DNA of 64,000 bases. Origin: Actinostola sp. cb2023 (taxonomy: Eukaryota; Cnidaria; Anthozoa; Actiniaria; Actinostolidae). The position numbers and the translations under genes are program-made. The DNA is taken from the NCBI GenBank assembly GCA_033675265.1, contig JAUJYZ010001307.1, positions 1-64,000 of the forward strand, written 5' to 3'. The notes beneath the pieces are model-generated. The model made no database searches and was not told the DNA's origin. It saw nothing but the letters and a program-made list of their open reading frames with translations. Within the stretch, counting starts at the first letter, position 1; every line of letters starts with the position of its first letter. Shown here piece after piece: positions 13,801 through 26,694 of this stretch.

Positions 13801-16800
13801 TTAGTGCGATGGTTAGTGATTTATTTTGTTGCACTACTAGTGTGTTCCTATTGTGACTACTACATTCTTGGTTAGTGCGATGGTTAGTGATTTATTTTGT
13901 TGCACTACTAGTGTGTTCCTATTGTGACTACTACATTCTTGGTTAGTGCGATGGTTAGTGATTTATTTTGTTGCACTACTAGTGTGTTCCTATTGTGACT
14001 ACTACATTCTTGGTTAGTGCGATGGTTAGTGATTTATTTTGTTACACTACTAGTGTGATCCTATTGTGACTACTACATTCTTGGTTAGTGCGATGGTTAG
14101 TGATTTATTTTGTTGCACTACTAGTGTGTTCCTATTGTGACTACTACATTCTTGGTTAGTGCGATGGTTAGTGATTTATTTTGTTACACTACTAGTGTGT
14201 TCCTATTGTGACTACTACATTCTTGGTTAGTGCGATGGTTAGTGATTTATTTTGTTGCACTACTAGTGTGTTCCTATTGTGACTACTACATTCTTGGTTA
14301 GTGCGATGGTTAGTGATTTATTTTGTTACACTACTAGTGTGTTCCTATTGTGACTACTACATTCTTGGTTAGTGCGATGGTTAGTGATTTATTTTGTTAC
14401 ACTACTAGTGTGTTCCTATTGTGACTACTACATTCTTGGTTAGTGCGATGGTTAGTGATTTATTTTGTTGCACTACTAGTGTGTTCCTATTGTGACTACT
14501 ACATTCTTGGTTAGTGCGATGGTTAGTGATTTATTTTGTTGCACACTACTAGTGTGTTCCTATTGTGACTACTACATTCTTGGTTAGTGCGATGGTTAGT
14601 GATTTATTTTGTTGCACTACTAGTGTGTTCCTATTGTGACTACTACATTCTTGGTTAGTGCGATGGTTAGTGATTTATTTTGTTGCACTACTAGTGTGAT
14701 CCTATTGTGACTACTACATTCTTGGTTAGTGCGATGGTTAGTGATTTATTTTGTTACACTACTAGTGTGTTCCTATTGTGACTACTACATTCTTGGTTAG
14801 TGCGATGGTTAGTGATTTATTTTGTTACACTACTAGTGTGTTCCTATTGTGACTACTACATTCTTGGTTAGTGCGATGGTTAGTGATTTATTTTGTTACA
14901 CTACTAGTGTGTTCCTATTGTGACTACTACATTCTTGGTTAGTGCGATGGTTAGTGATTTATTTTGTTACACTACTAGTGTGTGTTCCTATTGTGACTAC
15001 TACATTCTTGGTTAGTGCGATGGTTAGTGATTTATTTTGTTACACTACTAGTGTGTTCCTATTGTGACTACTACATTCTTGGTTAGTGCGATGGTTAGTG
15101 ATTTATTTTGTTACACTACTAGTGTGTTCCTATTGTGACTACTACATTCTTGGTTAGTGCGATGGTTAGTGATTTATTTTGTTGCACTACTAGTGTGATC
15201 CTATTGTGACTACTACATTCTTGGTTAGTGCGATGGTTAGTGATTTATTTTGTTGCACTACTAGTGTGTTCCTATTGTGACTACTACATTCTTGGTTAGT
15301 GCGATGGTTAGTGATTTATTTTGTTGCACTACTAGTGTGTTCCTATTGTGACTACTACATTCTTGGTTAGTGCGATGGTTAGTGATTTATTTTGTTACAC
15401 TACTAGTGTGTTCCTATTGTGACTACTACATTCTTGGTTAGTGCGATGGTTAGTGATTTATTTTGTTGCACTACTAGTGTGTTCCTATTGTGACTACTAC
15501 ATTCTTGGTTAGTGCGATGGTTAGTGATTTATTTTGTTACACTACTAGTGTGTTCCTATTGTGACTACTACATTCTTGGTTAGTGCGATGGTTAGTGATT
15601 TATTTTGTTACACTACTAGTGTGTTCCTATTGTGACTACTACATTCTTGGTTAGTGCGATGGTTAGTGATTTATTTTGTTACACTACTAGTGTGATCCTA
15701 TTGTGACTACTACATTCTTGGTTAGTGCGATGGTTAGTGATTTATTTTGTTACACTACTAGTGTGTTCCTATTGTGACTACTACATTCTTGGTTAGTGCG
15801 ATGGTTAGTGATTTATTTTGTTACACTACTAGTGTGTTCCTATTGTGACTACTACATTCTTGGTTAGTGCGATGGTTAGTGATTTATTTTGTTGCACTAC
15901 TAGTGTGTTCCTATTGTGACTACTACATTCTTGGTTAGTGCGATGGTTAGTGATTTATTTTGTTGCACTACTAGTGTGTTCCTATTGTGACTACTACATT
16001 CTTGGTTAGTGCGATGGTTAGTGATTTATTTTGTTGCACTACTAGTGTGTTCCTATTGTGACTACTACATTCTTGGTTAGTGCGATGGTTAGTGATTTAT
16101 TTTGTTGCACTACTAGTGTGTTCCTATTGTGACTACTACATTCTTGGTTAGTGCGATGGTTAGTGATTTATTTTGTTGCACTACTAGTGTGTTCCTATTG
16201 TGACTACTACATTCTTGGTTAGTGCGATGGTTAGTGATTTATTTTGTTACACTACTAGTGTGATCCTATTGTGACTACTACATTCTTGGTTAGTGCGATG
16301 GTTAGTGATTTATTTTGTTGCACTACTAGTGTGTTCCTATTGTGACTACTACATTCTTGGTTAGTGCGATGGTTAGTGATTTATTTTGTTGCACTACTAG
16401 TGTGTTCCTATTGTGACTACTACATTCTTGGTTAGTGCGATGGTTAGTGATTTATTTTGTTACACACTACTAGTGTGTTCCTATTGTGACTACTACATTC
16501 TTGGTTAGTGCGATGGTTAGTGATTTATTTTGTTGCACTACTAGTGTGTTCCTATTGTGACTACTACATTCTTGGTTAGTGCGATGGTTAGTGATTTATT
16601 TTGTTACACTACTAGTGTGTTCCTATTGTGACTACTACATTCTTGGTTAGTGCGATGGTTAGTGATTTATTTTGTTACACTACTAGTGTGATCCTATTGT
16701 GACTACTACATTCTTGGTTAGTGCGATGGTTAGTGATTTATTTTGTTGCACTACTAGTGTGTTCCTATTGTGACTACTACATTCTTGGTTAGTGCGATGG

Positions 16801-19800
16801 TTAGTGATTTATTTTGTTACACTACTAGTGTGTTCCTATTGTGACTACTACATTCTTGGTTAGTGCGATGGTTAGTGATTTATTTTGTTACACTACTAGT
16901 GTGTTCCTATTGTGACTACTACATTCTTGGTTAGTGCGATGGTTAGTGATTTATTTTGTTACACTACTAGTGTGTTCCTATTGTGACTACTACATTTCTT
17001 GGTTAGTGCGATGGTTAGTGATTTATTTTTGTTGCACTACTAGTGTGTTCCTATTGTGACTACTACATTCTTGGTTAGTGCGATGGTTAGTGATTTATTT
17101 TGTTGCACTACTAGTGTGTTCCTATTGTGACTACTACATTCTTGGTTAGTGCGATGGTTAGTGATTTATTTTGTTGCACTACTAGTGTGTTCCTATTGTG
17201 ACTACTACATTCTTGGTTAGTGCGATGGTTAGTGATTTATTTTGTTACACTACTAGTGTGTTCCTATTGTGACTACTACATTCTTGGTTAGTGCGATGGT
17301 TAGTGATTTATTTTGTTGCACTACTAGTGTGTTCCTATTGTGACTACTACATTCTTGGTTAGTGCGATGGTTAGTGATTTATTTTGTTACACTACTAGTG
17401 TGTTCCTATTGTGACTACTACATTCTTGGTTAGTGCGATGGTTAGTGATTTATTTTGTTGCACTACTAGTGTGTTCCTATTGTGACTACTACATTCTTGG
17501 TTAGTGCGATGGTTAGTGATTTATTTTGTTGCACTACTAGTGTGTTCCTATTGTGACTACTACATTCTTGGTTAGTGCGATGGTTAGTGATTTATTTTGT
17601 TGCACTACTAGTGTGTTCCTATTGTGACTACTACATTCTTGGTTAGTGCGATGGTTAGTGATTTATTTTGTTACACTACTAGTGTGTTCCTATTGTGACT
17701 ACTACATTCTTGGTTAGTGCGATGGTTAGTGATTTATTTTGTTACACTACTAGTGTGTTCCTATTGTGACTACTACATTCTTGGTTAGTGCGATGGTTAG
17801 TGATTTATTTTGTTGCACTACTAGTGTGTTCCTATTGTGACTACTACATTCTTGGTTAGTGCGATGGTTAGTGATTTATTTTGTTACACTACTAGTGTGT
17901 TCCTATTGTGACTACTACATTCTTGGTTAGTGCGATGGTTAGTGATTTATTTTGTTGCACTACTAGTGTGATCCTATTGTGACTACTACATTCTTGGTTA
18001 GTGGTTAGTGCGATGGTTAGTGATTTATTTTGTTACACTACTAGTGTGTTCCTATTGTGACTACTACATTCTTGGTTAGTGCGATGGTTAGTGATTTATT
18101 TTGTTACACACTACTAGTGTGTTCCTATTGTGACTACTACATTCTTGGTTAGTGCGATGGTTAGTGATTTATTTTGTTACACTACTAGTGTGTTCCTATT
18201 GTGACTACTACATTCTTGGTTAGTGCGATGGTTAGTGATTTATTTTGTTGCACTACTAGTGTGTTCCTATTGTGACTACTACATTCTTGGTTAGTGCGAT
18301 GGTTAGTGATTTATTTTGTTACACTACTAGTGTGTTCCTATTGTGACTACTACATTCTTGGTTAGTGCGATGGTTAGTGATTTATTTTGTTGCACTACTA
18401 GTGTGTTCCTATTGTGACTACTACATTCTTGGTTAGTGCGATGGTTAGTGATTTATTTTGTTACACTACTAGTGTGTTCCTATTGTGACTACTACATTCT
18501 TGGTTAGTGCGATGGTTAGTGATTTATTTTGTTGCACTACTAGTGTGTTCCTATTGTGACTACTACATTCTTGGTTAGTGCGATGGTTAGTGATTTATTT
18601 TGTTACACTACTAGTGTGTTCCTATTGTGACTACTACATTCTTGGTTAGTGCGATGGTTAGTGATTTATTTTGTTGCACTACTAGTGTGTTCCTATTGTG
18701 ACTACTACATTCTTGGTTAGTGCGATGGTTAGTGATTTATTTTGTTACACTACTAGTGTGTTCCTATTGTGACTACTACATTCTTGGTTAGTGCGATGGT
18801 TAGTGATTTATTTTGTTACACTACTAGTGTGTTCCTATTGTGACTACTACATTCTTGGTTAGTGCGATGGTTAGTGATTTATTTTGTTGCACTACTAGTG
18901 TGTTCCTATTGTGACTACTACATTCTTGGTTAGTGCGATGGTTAGTGATTTATTTTGTTACACTACTAGTGTGATCCTATTGTGACTACTACATTCTTGG
19001 TTAAGTGCGATGGTTAGTGATTTATTTTTGTTACACTACTAGTGTGTTCCTATTGTGACTACTACATTCTTGGTTAGTGCGATGGTTAGTGATTTATTTT
19101 GTTGCACTACTAGTGTGTTCCTATTGTGACTACTACATTCTTGGTTAGTGCGATGGTTAGTGATTTATTTTGTTGCACTACTAGTGTGTTCCTATTGTGA
19201 CTACTACATTCTTGGTTAGTGCGATGGTTAGTGATTTATTTTGTTACACTACTAGTGTGTTCCTATTGTGACTACTACATTCTTGGTTAGTGCGATGGTT
19301 AGTGATTTATTTTGTTACACTACTAGTGTGTTCCTATTGTGACTACTACATTCTTGGTTAGTGCGATGGTTAGTGATTTATTTTGTTGCACTACTAGTGT
19401 GTTCCTATTGTGACTACTACATTCTTGGTTAGTGCGATGGTTAGTGATTTATTTTGTTGCACTACTAGTGTGATCCTATTGTGACTACTACATTCTTGGT
19501 TAGTGCGATGGTTAGTGATTTATTTTGTTACACTACTAGTGTGTTCCTATTGTGACTACTACATTCTTGGTTAGTGCGATGGTTAGTGATTTATTTTTGT
19601 TACACTACTAGTGTGTTCCTATTGTGACTACTACATTCTTGGTTAGTGCGATGGTTAGTGATTTATTTTGTTGCACTACTAGTGTGTTCCTATTGTGACT
19701 ACTACATTCTTGGTTAGTGCGATGGTTAGTGATTTATTTTGTTACACTACTAGTGTGTTCCTATTGTGACTACTACATTCTTGGTTAGTGCGATGGTTAG

Positions 19801-21099
19801 TGATTTATTTTGTTACACTACTAGTGTGTTCCTATTGTGACTACTACATTCTTGGTTAGTGCGATGGTTAGTGATTTATTTTGTTACACTACTAGTGTGA
19901 TCCTATTGTGACTACTACATTCTTGGTTAGTGCGATGGTTAGTGATTTATTTTGTTACACTACTAGTGTGTTCCTATTGTGACTACTACATTCTTGGTTA
20001 GTGCGATGGTTAGTGATTTATTTTGTTACACTACTAGTGTGATCCTATTGTGACTACTACATTCTTGGTTAGTGCGATGGTTAGTGATTTATTTTGTTAC
20101 ACTACTAGTGTGTTCCTATTGTGACTACTACATTCTTGGTTAGTGCGATGGTTAGTGATTTATTTTGTTACACTACTAGTGTGTTCCTATTGTGACTACT
20201 ACATTCTTGGTTAGTGCGATGGTTAGTGATTTTTATTTTGTTACACTACTAGTGTGTTCCTATTGTGACTACTACATTCTTGGTTAGTGCGATGGTTAGT
20301 GATTTATTTTGTTACACTACTAGTGTGATCCTATTGTGACTACTACATTCTTGGTTAGTGCGATGGTTAGTGATTTATTTTTGTTACACTACTAGTGTGA
20401 TCCTATTGTGACTACTACATTCTTGGTTAGTGCGATGGTTAGTGATTTATTTTGTTGACTACACTACTAGTGTGTTCCTATTGTGACTACTACTACACAT
20501 TCTTGGTTAGTGCGATGGTTAGTGATTTATTTTGTTACACTACTAGTGTGTTCCTATTGTGACTACTACATTCTTGGTTAGTGCGATGGTTAGTGATTTA
20601 TTTTGTTACACTACTAGTGTGATCCTATTGTGACTACTACATTCTTGGTTAGTGCGATGGTTAGTGATTTATTTTGTGTTACACTACTAGTGTGATCCTA
20701 TTGTGACTACTACATTCTTGGTTAGTGCGATGGTTAGTGATTTATTTTGTTACACTACTAGTGTGTTCCTATTGTGACTACTACATTCTTGGTTAGTGCG
20801 ATGGTTAGTGATTTATTTTGTTACACTACTAGTGTGATCCTATTGTGACTACTACATTCTTGGTTAGTGCGATGGTTAGTGATTTATTTTGTTACACTAC
20901 TAGTGTGTTCCTATTGTGACTACTACATTCTTGGTTAGTGCGATGGTTAGTGATTTATTTTGTTTGCACTACTAGTGTGTTCCTATTGTGACTACTACAT
21001 TCTTGGTTAGTGCGATGGTTAGTGATTTATTTTGTTGCACTACTACTAGTGTGATCCTATTGTGACTACTACATTCTTGGTTAGTGCGATGGTTAGTGA
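7855..21099. repeat. 71-bp satellite megarray (~186 copies)
   Basis: Over 13 kb of an almost invariant 71-bp unit containing CACTACTAGTGTG and GGTTAGTGCGATGGTTAGTG. Most variation is confined to two positions: gttAcac/gttGcac and gtgTtcc/gtgAtcc, giving four monomer types in irregular order. A few units carry 1-8 bp indels (for example near 18001, 20456 and 20490). On the minus strand each unit carries AATAAA followed by TCACTAACC. The last unit ends about 16 bp from the stop codon of toxin-like gene A. No 71-bp monomer was seen elsewhere in the window. Confidence 0.98.
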
Positions 21100-21115
21100 C
21101 TATTTTCCAGCAACG

Positions 21116-24100
21116 TCACTTGACTATCATTATTTTCTTTCTACAGCAGACTTGTCGATCATTAATTTGTCCACAAAATTCGCGATTTACTGTACATTTC
21201 TTATACTCTTTAATACCGTTACGATTACCGATTTTCCTACATTTACACGGAAAACAACACTTTTTGTGTACATCAACTGAAAATATATATGAAAAATAAA
21301 GGGTTAGCTGGGTGAAATCTGTAGCTTGTACATACCTATTTCACGTTAAAATTACTCATCCATTGTCCACCTTCCAATGTTCCTCCTTCCATCGTCCATC
21401 GTCCCACCTTCCATTGTCCCACCTGTTCCATCGTCCATCGTCCCACCTTCCATTGTCCCACCTGTTCCATCATCCATCGTCCCACCTTCCATTGTCCCAC
21501 CTGTTCCATCATCCATCGTCCCACCTTCCATTGTCCCACCTGTTCCATCGTCCATCATCCCACCTTCCATTGTCCCACCCGTTCCATCGCCCATCGTCCC
21601 ACCTTCCATTATCCCACTCGTTCCATCGCCCATCGTCCCACCTTCCATATTGTCCCACCCGTTCCATCGTATACCTTCCATTGTCCCACCTGTTCCATCA
21701 TCCATCGTCCCACCTTCCATTATCCCACCCGTTCCATCGCCCATCGTTCCACCTTCCATATTGTCCCACCCGTTCCATCGTATACCTTCCATTGTCCCAC
21801 CTGTTCCATCGTCCATCGTCCCACCTTCCATTGTCCCACCTGTCCCATCGTCCATCGTCCCACCTTCCATTGTCCCACCCGTTCCATCGCCCATCGTCCC
21901 ACCTTCCATATTGTCCCACCCGTTCCATCGTATACCTTCCATTGTCCCACCTGTCCCATATCGTCCATCGTTCCACCTTCCATTGTCCCACCTGTCCCAT
22001 CGTCCATCGTCCCACCTTCCATTGTCCCACCTGTTCCATCGTATACCTTCCATTGTCCCACCTGTCCCATATCGTCCATCGTCCCACCTTCCATTGTCCC
22101 ACCTGTCCCATCGTCCATCGTCCCACCTTCCATTGTCCCACCCGTTCCATCGTATACCTTCCATTGTCCCACCTGTTCCATCGTCCATCTTCCCACCTTC
22201 CATTGTCCCACCTGTCCCATCGTCCATCGTCCCACCTTCCATTGTCCCACCCGTTCCATCGCCCATCGTCCCACCTTCCATATTGTCCCACCCGTTCCAT
22301 CGTATACCTTCCATTGTCCCACCTGTCCCATATCGTCCATCGTCCCACCTTCCATTGTCCCACCTGTCCCATCGTCCATCGTCCCACCTTCCATTGTCCC
22401 ACCTGTTCCATCATCCATCGTCCCACCTTCCATTATCCCACCCGTTCCATCGCCCATCGTCCCACCTTCCATCGTCCCACACGTTCCATCATCCAGGACA
22501 TTCCCGATAGTAGTTGACTACTCTTAATACACGAGATTTCGATTATAATATATACAGTGAATGTCATTAAACACGAGGGCGCACTATAAAAGGGCATCGC
22601 TCCGCCCTCAATTTTTTGAATGATAATGAGTTTGAATATGGCGGACAATGGTTGAACATTGCTGAACAACGGGGTGAAATAATTTTCTTAATAAAGTCAC
22701 ATTTCAACAGCAAAGTCAATGAAGAAATTGTAAATTTACGTCTAAAACAGTTATAATAGACGGACGTGTCAATATTTTTCGTATTCGGTAGTTATCTATA
22801 CGATTTTCAGTCGCGCCACGCGTACCGAAGAATATGTTTTGAATTTCGCGCGCCATGTATCACAACAATCAACATCCGTACTTCTTATCCAGGCCTACAA
22901 ATTAATGAAGCGAAATCCTCTTTGCCTGTAATAAGCATTTCCAAGCATAAAACTATGTTCGGTCATTTCTAAATAAAGCGTCAAGAGCATTGTTTTCATT
23001 ACACAAGTTACGTTCGTACCATAACAAGACGAACGACGTCGTTCGCCGCGAAGGCGTCTTGTTACGAGGTAAATGTGTTGAGCATTTGTACATCTCTGTA
23101 CTTTTATGGTAAAGGTCGGTAAGGTTTCGAAACCTATGCTTTGAGTATATTTAATTCGCAAGTGGCATTTCCATGTCTTGGCGGGTAAATTTTAAGATAA
23201 CCTACGAAAGAAACGAAAAGCAGAATACTAGAGCCGTGCGACTTCAAAATGGCTTACCGTTCCAGTTCAAAGTACCATAATTTATTTTACCAAAGTGAAA
23301 AGTAATAGTGAATTGTACAACAAAAATTATCCATGTGCGTTGTAGTATTTATTTCCACAGTTTCTTGTTCATTAGAGTTGATTTATAAAGCTTGTAGTGC
23401 TTGAGATCCTCTCTCTGTGACGTCTCGGTTGATTTGATTGACAGATCCAACGAACTTACCCTGGGTAGCTCCCCTTTTATAGTGCGCCCTCGTGTTTAAG
23501 GTTGTCCACCTCGGAAAAGCACATTTACACATTTGCACATTTACAACACATTTGCACATTTACACATTTGCACATTTACACATTTGCAACATAACATGTA
23601 ATATTCGTTTTGCGTGCATGGACCCAGAGTCAATAGATTCAGTAGAAGTATACTGCCATAAGAATGCTGCGGCCTTATACAGAAGATTTCAGGTGGACAA
23701 TTGTATTTCAGCGCTTGTAAAAGTGTAAATGTGTAAATGTGTAAATGTGCTTTTCCGAGGTGGACAACCTTAATGACATTGACTGTATATGTATATATAT
23801 ACTTACTTCTTTCTCTTTTCCATTTTCCCAACATGTTGAACAAGTCTTCCACGTCCCTCTCTATAACAACGAAATTAAATACTGAACAATATGACTATCT
23901 TAAGGTGGTTCCCGCATAATGAATGACCGGTTTGCCGTATTTTTTAACTCGCTCGCTCCGCGTCAATATTGCTTGGATTTTATTGTGCTTAACACAAATA
24001 CTAATTCAACCATTCTGCTTTTGGATGGTTTATTCAAAATTATCATTGTAAGCCGCGTTTGTGAATGCCAGCTGATATTCAAACGACACTATTTTCACTA

Positions 24101-24937
24101 AAACTGCTGCCAAACGGTTTTAAGGTCCATAGTGATGTTCTGACGAGGTAAGAAGAAAATTGTTCGAGCCGAAGTCACGTAACAACCGATAGGTCCAAAT
24201 ATTGGCAACAAAAATATGAACTGGTGATTTCGGCTCGATCAATTTCCTTCTTACCTCGTCAGAACATTACTAGGGACCTTAAAAGGTCGTTCACGAAGTT
24301 AAAAAAAAATCGTACAAGGGAAAACCGTTTGGCAGCAGTTTTAGTGAAAATAGTGTCGTTTGAATATCAGCTGGCATTCACAAACGCGGCTTACAATGAT
24401 AATTTTGAATAAACCGTCCAAAAGCAGAATGGTTGAATTAGAATCCAAGCAATATTGACGCGGAGAGAGCGAGTTAAAAAATACGGCAAACCGGTCATTC
24501 ATTATGCGGGAACCACCTTAACTCGTAGAAAACGAGAACGAGTAGTCTAATTGTTTTAGTAGAAACCAACTTCGATTTATACCAATATTTGTATTGATTT
24601 TTATAATTTCGCTTTGTTTTTGTTCAAAACACCGCTTTTTCGCTACTCACTCTATCTACACGCAATAGATAGTGAGTACGTTAGCCAATCAGGTTGCAGG
24701 ATTCGTGATAGTATGCTAGTTGGTTTCTACGCCTGCGGAGGAGGCTACCCTGTCTGTACGTTATTTGTTACTGATTTGTTTGTAAATTTTGTAACAGTGG
24801 CGAATTTATCAAACTCAAATAATCTGATCTCATCAAGTCATGCATGATAATACGAATAGCATCTTACCGCTGTTTTCGATGGCAGCAGAGAGAAGCAGAA
24901 GAGATGCACAAATCACCAGGAAGAACATACGATTCAT
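21116..24937 (-). CDS. toxin-like gene A: divergent secreted eight-cysteine peptide
   Basis: Not annotated as one frame because it is split into three coding exons: 24937-24868, 23860-23807 and 21276-21116 (94 residues). Exon 1 encodes a 23-residue hydrophobic signal peptide and is identical base for base to gene B exon 1. Exon 2 encodes a short charged propeptide ending in basic residues (KRER). Exon 3 encodes the mature peptide, with eight cysteines spaced CC-x2-C-x-C-x14-C-x6-C-x8-CC, exactly as in B and C. Donors are GTAAG and GTAAGT; acceptors TATAG and TTCAG; intron phases 1 and 1. Outside the cysteines most mature residues differ from B: A is lysine/arginine-rich and has a longer, non-homologous C-terminal tail. 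Intron 1 (1.0 kb) and intron 2 (2.5 kb) hold three TTAA-flanked elements and a minisatellite. The cysteine order recalls sea anemone type I sodium-channel toxins with two extra cysteines; the acrorhagin type is an alternative. The target is unknown. Splice structure is well supported, function is inferred. Confidence 0.85.
21350..22500 (-). repeat. GATGGAAGGTGGGAC-type minisatellite in gene A intron 2
   Basis: About 1.15 kb built from short modules (plus strand: CCATCGTCCCACCTTCCATT, GTCCCACCTGTTCCATCGT) in a roughly 39-bp higher unit. It stays open in several frames on both strands, producing low-complexity translations that are not proteins. The same minisatellite, in the same orientation relative to the gene, lies in intron 2 of genes B and C, as does its conserved gene-proximal flank (GTCAACTACTAT then AATGTCCT). 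Confidence 0.95.
22571..23495. mobile_element. TTAA-flanked MITE-like element (925 bp) in gene A intron 2
   Basis: Terminal inverted repeats start ACACGAGGGCGCACTATAAA and end with the complement. TTAA lies directly outside each end (22567-22570 and 23496-23499), a target duplication typical of piggyBac-type transposition. No transposase frame was found, so it is non-autonomous. Confidence 0.8.
23500..23769. mobile_element. TTAA-flanked MITE (270 bp)
   Basis: Inverted ends GGTTGTCCACCTCGGAAAAG, then arrays of ACATTTACACATTTGC. It shares the TTAA at 23496-23499 with the preceding element and has TTAA at 23770-23773. A related copy lies at 42616-42875. The cysteine-rich small translations here are repeat artefacts. 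Confidence 0.8.
23904..24517. mobile_element. Foldback TTAA element (614 bp) in gene A intron 1
   Basis: Nearly the whole element is one long inverted repeat of ~220-bp arms starting GGTGGTTCCCGCATAATGAA, with TTAA at 23900-23903 and 24518-24521. A second copy at 27286-31670 is split by later insertions. No coding capacity is supported. Confidence 0.9.
24522..24860. repeat. remaining gene A intron 1, dispersed repeat
   Basis: Holds a repeat with AACGAGAACGAGTAGTCTAA and AGAAACCAACT motifs; an inverted relative occurs at about 46525-46740. No coding exon is visible. Confidence 0.5.
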
Positions 24938-24956
24938 GATTCTTGTCCAATTAGTC

Positions 24957-25133
24957 CTGTAGCACTGAATAACAATGAACATTCAGTCAGGCTCGTGTCT
25001 ATTAAATGATTTATGGAAATACTGAGGCACCTATCCCCTTACCAAATACGAATACCAACCACACAATTAGTAGTTTCGGTGTTCAAGCTTCTTTGAGGCA
25101 CTGAGTGAACTAAAGGGTGTTGTTCAATATATA
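24957..25133 (-). promoter_or_regulatory. gene A core promoter and 5'-UTR intron
   Basis: TATATA lies at 25133-25128 and an initiator-like CTCAGTG places a start at about 25102, 31 nt downstream. The leader exon (25102-25043) is followed by a GTAAGG donor, an 86-bp intron (25042-24957) ending GCTACAG, and a 19-nt leader before the ATG. Genes B and C have the same order and spacing, which argues that these are functional elements. Confidence 0.75.
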
Positions 25134-26690
25134 GGTGCAGGCAACTGATTTCCATAACAAAGCCGATGTCTCGAGAATTGCATGCATGCGGTGACAATTT
25201 CAGAATGGATATTATTAGCCTGCATTTAATACAATAGAGGGTAACCGGTCATGACGCCCCCTTGCCATGATCCTCCTACCATCCAAATGATCTTTTTACC
25301 AGGAATATTGTCTCTATTAAAAAAACTTTCGACTTTACTTACGACTCCTAAGTCACGCTGTAAGCTAGTAGTATGCGATGGTTTTACGCAAAGGTTACGT
25401 GCATGGCGCCAAAAACTAAATGTGAAGCACTCTGCCTTATCTATGAGCAACTTTATATACAAGACCCCAAGCTCGTTTTGTTGATGTCCAAATGAACAGG
25501 GTCAAGAAGATACCTCAAAGACTCAGTCAGAAACTTTTATTTTAAATTTATAGTTGAGATAAAAAATGACAACATAGACCTAGATTTGCTAGCAGTAGCA
25601 TACGTGGTAAATGCCGTGAAATGGAATGGAATTAGAGTGTCCTACTGTGTATTAGACTAATATCTATTTCAAGGGTTAAATATAAGCAGTTCATTACATA
25701 CTGCACTCAGCATCAAGTTCAAGTTCTTTGAGGGTTGAGTGAACTAAAGGGTGTTGTCTAATATATAAACAACTGATTTCCATAACAAAGCCGATGTCTC
25801 GAGAATTACGTGCGACAATTTCAGAATGGATATTAGCCTGCATTTAGAGTGGTTTTCAAAAACACGTGAAACAAAGTGTACTAATTAGAGTGTAATACTC
25901 AGATAAACACAATAGAAAACAAAAGAATTAGAGTGAAGTAGTGCTAAATACGCTGAAGTGTATTTCACGGGTTTATGAAAACCACTCTAATACAATAGAG
26001 GGTAACCGCGGCCATGACGCCCCCTTGCCATGACTCCCCCTACCATGACGCCCCATACCTGCCATGACGCCCCCAATACAGCGAGTCATGACGCCCCATG
26101 TATGTTGTACTTGTTTATTTTATTCCAAATGATCTTTTTACCTGGAATATTGTCTCTAATAAAAAAACTTTCGACTTTACTTACGACTCCTAAGTCATGC
26201 TGTAAGCTAGTAGTATGCGATGGTTTTAGGCAAAGGTTACGTACATGGCGCCAAAAACTAAATGGGGCCAAAAACTAAATGTGAAGCACTCTGCCTTATC
26301 TAATGAGCAATTTATATACAAGACCCCAAGCTCGCTTTGTTGATGTCCAAATGAACAGGGTCAAGAAGATACCTCAAAGACTCAGTCAGAAACTTTTATT
26401 TTAAATTTATAGTTGAGATAAAAAATGACAACATAGACCTAGATTTGCTAGCAGTAGCATATGTGGTAAATGCCGTGGAATGGAATGGAATTAGAGTGTC
26501 CTACTGAATTACAGTCATGACGCCCCGAAAGTGCCATGACGCCCCCAGTACTGTGAGTCATGACGCCCCATATATGTTATACTTGTTTATGAAATGATCT
26601 TTTTACAAGGAATATTGTCTCAGTTGTAAAGTGCTTTGTAAGTTGTCCATGTAAAAGCGCTATATAAATAAAGTTATTAGTTATTAATAA
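25134..26690. repeat. duplicated toxin-upstream DNA with CATGACGCCCC minisatellite
   Basis: Two imperfect copies of the gene A upstream region: 25250-25710 and 26130-26510 share TACCTCAAAGACTCAGTCAG and AATGACAACATAGACCTAG. 25735-25850 is a second, broken copy of the gene A promoter including TATATA and GAACTAAAGGGTGTTGT. Short arrays of CATGACGCCCCC occur at 25250-25275, 26005-26100 and 26515-26570. A SINE-like tail (GCGCTATATAAATAAAG) lies at 26660-26680. No intact gene was found. Confidence 0.7.
25847..25987. mobile_element. TA-flanked MITE (141 bp)
   Basis: Inverted ends GAGTGGTTTTCA..., TA at both flanks, as for Tc1/mariner-type MITEs. Its right arm (TTTATGAAAACCACTCTAA) also occurs alone near 50755. 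Confidence 0.75.
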
Positions 26691-26694
26691 AAAC

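Noticed and set aside
21312..22517. 401-codon proline/histidine/serine-rich open frame, with long frames on the other strand
   Set aside because: Minisatellite in intron 2 of gene A; homologous repeats in B and C occupy introns, and several frames on both strands are open at once.
23492..23852. Small cysteine-rich frames (MCKCANV-like) near the toxin gene
   Set aside because: Products of the MITE repeat ACATTTGCACATTTAC; the same frames occur in the unrelated copy at 42616-42875.
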